Origin: Escherichia fergusonii ATCC 35469
GTDB lineage: Bacteria > Pseudomonadota > Gammaproteobacteria > Enterobacterales > Enterobacteriaceae
Length of the DNA: 64,000 bases
Assembly (NCBI RefSeq): GCF_000026225.1
Contig: NC_011740.1
Location: 1,612,001 to 1,676,000 of the forward strand
Direction of reading: 5' to 3'
In this document: positions 61,875 through 64,000 of the stretch, one piece after another
Layout of the letters: each line of letters opens with the position of its first letter
Numbering within the stretch: the first letter of the stretch is position 1
Notes under the pieces: generated by a model
What the model saw: only the letters and a program-made list of their open reading frames with translations
The model's database searches: none
What the model was told of the DNA's origin: nothing
Made by a program: the position numbers and the translations under genes

Positions 61875-63248
61875 TTACTTCAGCAATCGTACCCGGCAAG
61901 TCTTGCCTTTAATTTTCCCGTCCTGTAATTGCTTCCACGCTTTATGAGCCACTTCTTGTCGTACTGCGACATAAACATGCGCCGGATGCACGGTAATTTT
62001 ACCAATATCGGCACCATCCAACCCGATATCCCCGGTTAATGCCCCAAGGACATCGCCAGGACGCATTTTGGCCTTTTTCCCACCATCGATACATAAGGTA
62101 GCCATTTCAGCAGCCAGTGGCACGATGGTAGTAACCGCAGGTGGCATTTGCCAGTTCAGTTTCAATTGCAACATATCGGAGATGATATTGGCACGCTGAG
62201 CCTCTTCCGGCGCGCAAAAGCTGATTGCCAGACCACTTTTCCCGGCTCGGGCAGTACGCCCGATGCGATGAACATGTACTTCTGGATCCCAGGCCAGCTC
62301 AAAATTAACGACCAGCTCGAGTGATTTAATATCCAGACCACGCGCGGCGACATCTGTGGCCACTAATATCCGTACACTCCCGTTAGCGAAACGCACCAGG
62401 GTTTGATCACGATCGCGTTGTTCTAAATCACCATGTAACGCTATTGCGCTTTGCCCCACGTCGTTTAGCGCATCACAAACCAACTGACAATCTTTTTTGG
62501 TATTACAGAACACCACACAAGATGACGGTTGATATACGCTCAGCAGACGTTGCAATAGTGAAATCTTTCCTGATGATGACGTCTCGTAAAAGTGCTGTTC
62601 AACCGGCGGTAATGCATCGGTGCTATCAATTTCAATGGTGAGTGGATCACGCTGTACACGCCCACTGATGGCGGCAATAGCTTCTGGCCAGGTAGCCGAG
62701 AATAACAGCGTCTGTCGTGACGCCGGGGCAAAGCGAATGACTTCATCGATGGCATCACTAAATCCCATATCAAGCATTCTGTCAGCTTCGTCCATAACCA
62801 GCGTATGCAGTGCTTCAAGCGAGACGGTGCCTTTTTGCAGGTGATCTAACAAACGCCCCGGCGTAGCTACAATAATATGCGGAGCGTGTTGTAATGAATC
62901 ACGCTGAATGCCGAACGGTTGACCTCCACATAAGGTCAGGATTTTAGTATTGGGCAGAAAACGTGCCAGGCGACGCAGCTCCCCCGCAACCTGATCTGCC
63001 AGTTCACGCGTCGGACACAACACTAATGCCTGTGTCTGAAATAAAGTGGCATCGATATGCTGTAATAATCCGAGACCAAAGGCCGCCGTTTTGCCACTAC
63101 CGGTTTTCGCTTGTACGCGAATATCTTTCCCGGCAAGAATTGCAGGTAGCGCCGCAGCTTGCACGGGTGTCATGGTTAAATAGCCCAACTCATTAAGATT
63201 TGTAAGTTGGGCGGCAGGCAAAACGTTAAGGGAGGAAAAAGCGGTCAC
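61875..63248 (-). CDS. dbpA: DEAD-box RNA helicase DbpA
   Basis: A 457-residue helicase that acts on hairpin 92 of 23S rRNA during 50S subunit assembly. Motifs: AKTGSGKT (I), PTRELADQ (Ia), DEAD (in VMDEADRMLD), SAT (LFSATWP), HRIGRTARAG (VI); the C-terminal ~70 residues form the rRNA-specific RNA-recognition domain. The start is GTG 63248, which gives the family length and the conserved VTAFSSLNVL; in-frame sequence further up belongs to ynaL in another phase. Confidence 0.96.
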   Translation of the reverse strand: MTAFSSLNVLPAAQLTNLNELGYLTMTPVQAAALPAILAGKDIRVQAKTGSGKTAAFGLGLLQHIDATLFQTQALVLCPTRELADQVAGELRRLARFLPNTKILTLCGGQPFGIQRDSLQHAPHIIVATPGRLLDHLQKGTVSLEALHTLVMDEADRMLDMGFSDAIDEVIRFAPASRQTLLFSATWPEAIAAISGRVQRDPLTIEIDSTDALPPVEQHFYETSSSGKISLLQRLLSVYQPSSCVVFCNTKKDCQLVCDALNDVGQSAIALHGDLEQRDRDQTLVRFANGSVRILVATDVAARGLDIKSLELVVNFELAWDPEVHVHRIGRTARAGKSGLAISFCAPEEAQRANIISDMLQLKLNWQMPPAVTTIVPLAAEMATLCIDGGKKAKMRPGDVLGALTGDIGLDGADIGKITVHPAHVYVAVRQEVAHKAWKQLQDGKIKGKTCRVRLLK

Positions 63249-63276
63249 AATTATTCTCTTGGTCATCGGCGCAAAG

Positions 63277-63450
63277 TTAGCAGGCGCGTATCCTCGCAGA
63301 TCTGCGCTCACGATGCGACAATTTAATCGGTTCTTCATCTGGTGGTGGGTCCGGCATTGGCTGTGGACGTGGAATCGGATCAGGCACCGGAATGGGATCA
63401 CCAGGAATAGGTTCAGGCGTTGGAATTTGCAAATGGATGAGTGTTGTCAT
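63277..63450 (-). CDS. ynaL: YnaL, proline-rich small protein
   Basis: A 57-residue small protein (MTTLIHLQIPTPEPIPGDP start) with a central run of PxP-type repeats (PEPIPGDPIPVPDPIPRPQP) and a basic end (HRERRSARIRAC). GGAGGGTAACG precedes the ATG, a strong site. It ends 28 bases before the dbpA GTG, so the two are probably one transcript. The matching K-12 small protein YnaL has no known function. Confidence 0.85.
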   Translation of the reverse strand: MTTLIHLQIPTPEPIPGDPIPVPDPIPRPQPMPDPPPDEEPIKLSHRERRSARIRAC

Positions 63451-63508
63451 CGTTACCCTCCGGTCAATGGTTGACTCTTAAAGGGTAGTCGCTGAAAAAA
63501 TATCAGGT

Positions 63509-63630
63509 AAAAAAAAGCCGACTTATCTAAGTCGGCGTCGTACGAATCAATTGTGCTATGCAGTAATTCAAAAAAGGAAGTAAGACAATATGGAGCGCAA
63601 CGCCCATCGCTTGACGTTGCATTCACCTGC
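63509..63630 (-). ncRNA. fnrS: FnrS small RNA
   Basis: A 122-base minus-strand RNA, nearly identical to recalled FnrS: 5' GCAGGTGAATGCAACGTCAA, the seed region CTTACTTCCTTTTTTGAATT, and a terminator stem GCCGACTT/AAGTCGGC with eight Ts. A CAATAT -10 lies at -13 to -8. It represses sodB, cydD, metE and other aerobic-metabolism mRNAs when FNR is active. Confidence 0.95.
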
Positions 63631-63665
63631 GAGAGAGATATTGCCCTGAATAGGTAGAGAGTTTA

Positions 63666-63679
63666 TTGACTTCGCTCAA
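63666..63679 (-). promoter_or_regulatory. FNR site for fnrS
   Basis: On the minus strand TTGAG-CGAA-GTCAA, matching TTGAT-N4-ATCAA at eight of ten positions and centred about 42 bases upstream of the FnrS start, the class II activator position. Confidence 0.82.
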
Positions 63680-63725
63680 TTTTTCTGGCGTTTTCCTGTA
63701 CAGAGCATCACAGAAATCGCTTTTG

Positions 63726-64000
63726 TTACAACCATTTACTACGATGCAACCATAAAGCAACACCACCAATAAGAACGACTAACAGTATACAAAACAGCGA
63801 GAAACCAAATCGCCAACCTCCACCTGGAATACCACCAAGGTTCACGCCGAATAACCCTGTCAGAAAAGTGCTGGGCAAAAACACCATTGCCATCAGTGAC
63901 ATGGTATAAGTCCGACGCGCCAGGTTTTCTTGCATCACCTGTGCAATCTCATCAGCCATCACCCCTGTACGAGCAATACAGGCATCTATTTCGTCTAAGC
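63726..64000 (-). CDS. zntB: ZntB, CorA-family zinc transporter, C-terminal end
   Basis: The frame enters from the right window edge and ends in TAA at 63726-63728, giving about 91 residues. It shows the end of the long cytoplasmic helix (CIARTGVMADEIAQVMQENL), TM1 with the ZntB-type GVN motif (SMALMVFLPSTFLTGLFGVN region) and TM2. ZntB is a proton-coupled zinc importer. The first two thirds lie outside the window. Confidence 0.94.
   Translation of the reverse strand, partial: LDEIDACIARTGVMADEIAQVMQENLARRTYTMSLMAMVFLPSTFLTGLFGVNLGGIPGGGWRFGFSLFCILLVVLIGGVALWLHRSKWL

Noticed and set aside
63249..63401. N-terminal extension of dbpA by 51 codons
   Set aside because: This stretch is ynaL in another phase; the conserved DbpA start is the GTG at 63248.
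1..64000. CRISPR arrays, tRNA or rRNA genes, insertion sequences, prophage genes
   Set aside because: Looked for regular repeats, tRNA-like cloverleaves, transposases and integrases. None was found in the window; all long frames fit known chromosomal genes or the three orphan genes.

Overview
The window is chromosomal DNA of an Escherichia species, or a very close relative. Gene order, protein lengths and small RNAs match the 31-36 min part of the E. coli K-12 map, as far as I can recall it. It is not K-12. Several K-12 genes are absent (aldA between gapC and ydcF; ydbA between paaY and ydbC; frmB; everything K-12 carries between dosP and the trg/hokB side of cybB). gapC is an intact reading frame, the tRNA-thiolase gene ttcA is not interrupted by a Rac-like prophage, and frmRA is of the Salmonella type. 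E. albertii, E. fergusonii or a cryptic Escherichia clade would all fit; the sequence alone does not let me choose.

Layout. 1-4.8 kb: end of pqqL, then the acid-resistance pair gadB-gadC behind a GAD box. 4.9-10.3 kb: the peptidoglycan glycosidase lipoprotein digH and the oxygen-sensing cyclic-di-GMP pair dosC-dosP. 10.3-16 kb: a junction region with formaldehyde-responsive frmR-frmA, the sRNA gene rydC, cybB, gapC, ydcF and an AT-rich hypothetical gene. 16-28.8 kb: hrpA, azoR, the little-studied lipid-type operon ynbABCD, ydbD and ydbC. 29-47.8 kb: an aromatic-amine and phenylacetate catabolic island. TynA and FeaB convert phenylethylamine to phenylacetate under FeaR, and PaaA-K plus PaaZ degrade phenylacetyl-CoA to acetyl-CoA and succinyl-CoA under PaaX. 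47.8-54.6 kb: an orphan small gene, the ydbH-ynbE-ydbL envelope lipid-transport genes, ldhA, hslJ, ydbJ and a pentapeptide-repeat gene that looks like a secreted effector. 55-64 kb: pyruvate:flavodoxin oxidoreductase, sRNA micC, porin ompN, uspF, ttcA, dbpA with the small gene ynaL, sRNA fnrS and the start-truncated zntB.

Together the genes describe an enteric bacterium adapted to shifts in acid and oxygen (gad, dos, fnrS, ldhA, nifJ) that can grow on aromatic amines. Three genes absent from the K-12 order stand out as accessory and AT-rich: a DUF2262-like protein (15006-15863), a 101-residue orphan (47857-48162) and the pentapeptide-repeat protein (53652-54635). The conserved but uncharacterised ynbABCD operon is the best candidate for an undescribed pathway. 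It combines CDP-lipid enzymes with a phosphatase and a hydrolase-methyltransferase fusion. Three Hfq-type small RNAs (RydC, MicC, FnrS) can be placed to the base.
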